The position numbers and the translations under genes are program-made. From Bacteroidales bacterium (lineage in GTDB: Bacteria; Bacteroidota; Bacteroidia; Bacteroidales; DTU049), in NCBI GenBank assembly GCA_030017935.1, contig JASEGF010000143.1, positions 1 to 5,749 on the forward strand: a stretch of 5,749 nucleotides of DNA. Reading direction: 5' to 3'. Below are positions 5,741 through 5,749 of this stretch, piece by piece; position 1 is the first letter of the stretch, and each line of letters starts with the position of its first letter. The notes below the pieces were generated by a model that saw nothing but the letters and a program-made list of their open reading frames with translations, was not told the origin of the DNA and searched no databases.

Positions 5741-5749
5741 ATTCAAATC

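Overview
The window is AT-rich DNA that most probably comes from a member of the Bacteroidota. Three things point there. The 647-residue exported protein ends in a type IX secretion (T9SS) type A sorting domain, which is found essentially only in that phylum. The promoters that can be read have the Bacteroidota form (TTG, about 20 bases, TAnnTTTG). The starts lack a Shine-Dalgarno sequence and instead carry A-rich leaders. I cannot narrow it to a genus.

Layout, left to right. Positions 1-904 (+) hold the 3' part of a polysaccharide-exporter ATPase of the Wzt/TagH type; its Walker A end lies left of the window. After 68 bases comes a complete response regulator with a sigma-54 activator AAA+ domain (973-2133, +), which has no DNA-binding domain and a GAFTSA loop instead of GAFTGA. 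A 289-base convergent gap (2134-2422) is packed with three kinds of repeat: four CRCAAAG units, three hairpins placed back to back, and an ACTTTTCTTT inverted repeat with an extra direct copy. Next is a Crp/Fnr-family regulator with an extra GAF-like N-terminal domain (2423-3529, -). A strong symmetrical terminator (3588-3630) then separates it from a secreted beta-propeller-like protein with a T9SS tail (3653-5596, -). The last about 120 bases (5632-5749) hold that gene's promoter region and, at the very edge, a purine-rich stretch that could be the ribosome binding site of a divergent gene outside the window.

The genes do not form one obvious pathway. Surface biology is the common thread for the first and last genes (glycan export, T9SS-secreted protein), and the two middle genes are regulators. 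Nothing links either regulator to a target here: no histidine kinase, no convincing sigma-54 promoter and no shared operator were seen. I do not see a clear new multi-gene system. The most unusual items are the repeat-packed gap, the HTH-less sigma-54 activator and the GAF-Crp fusion.
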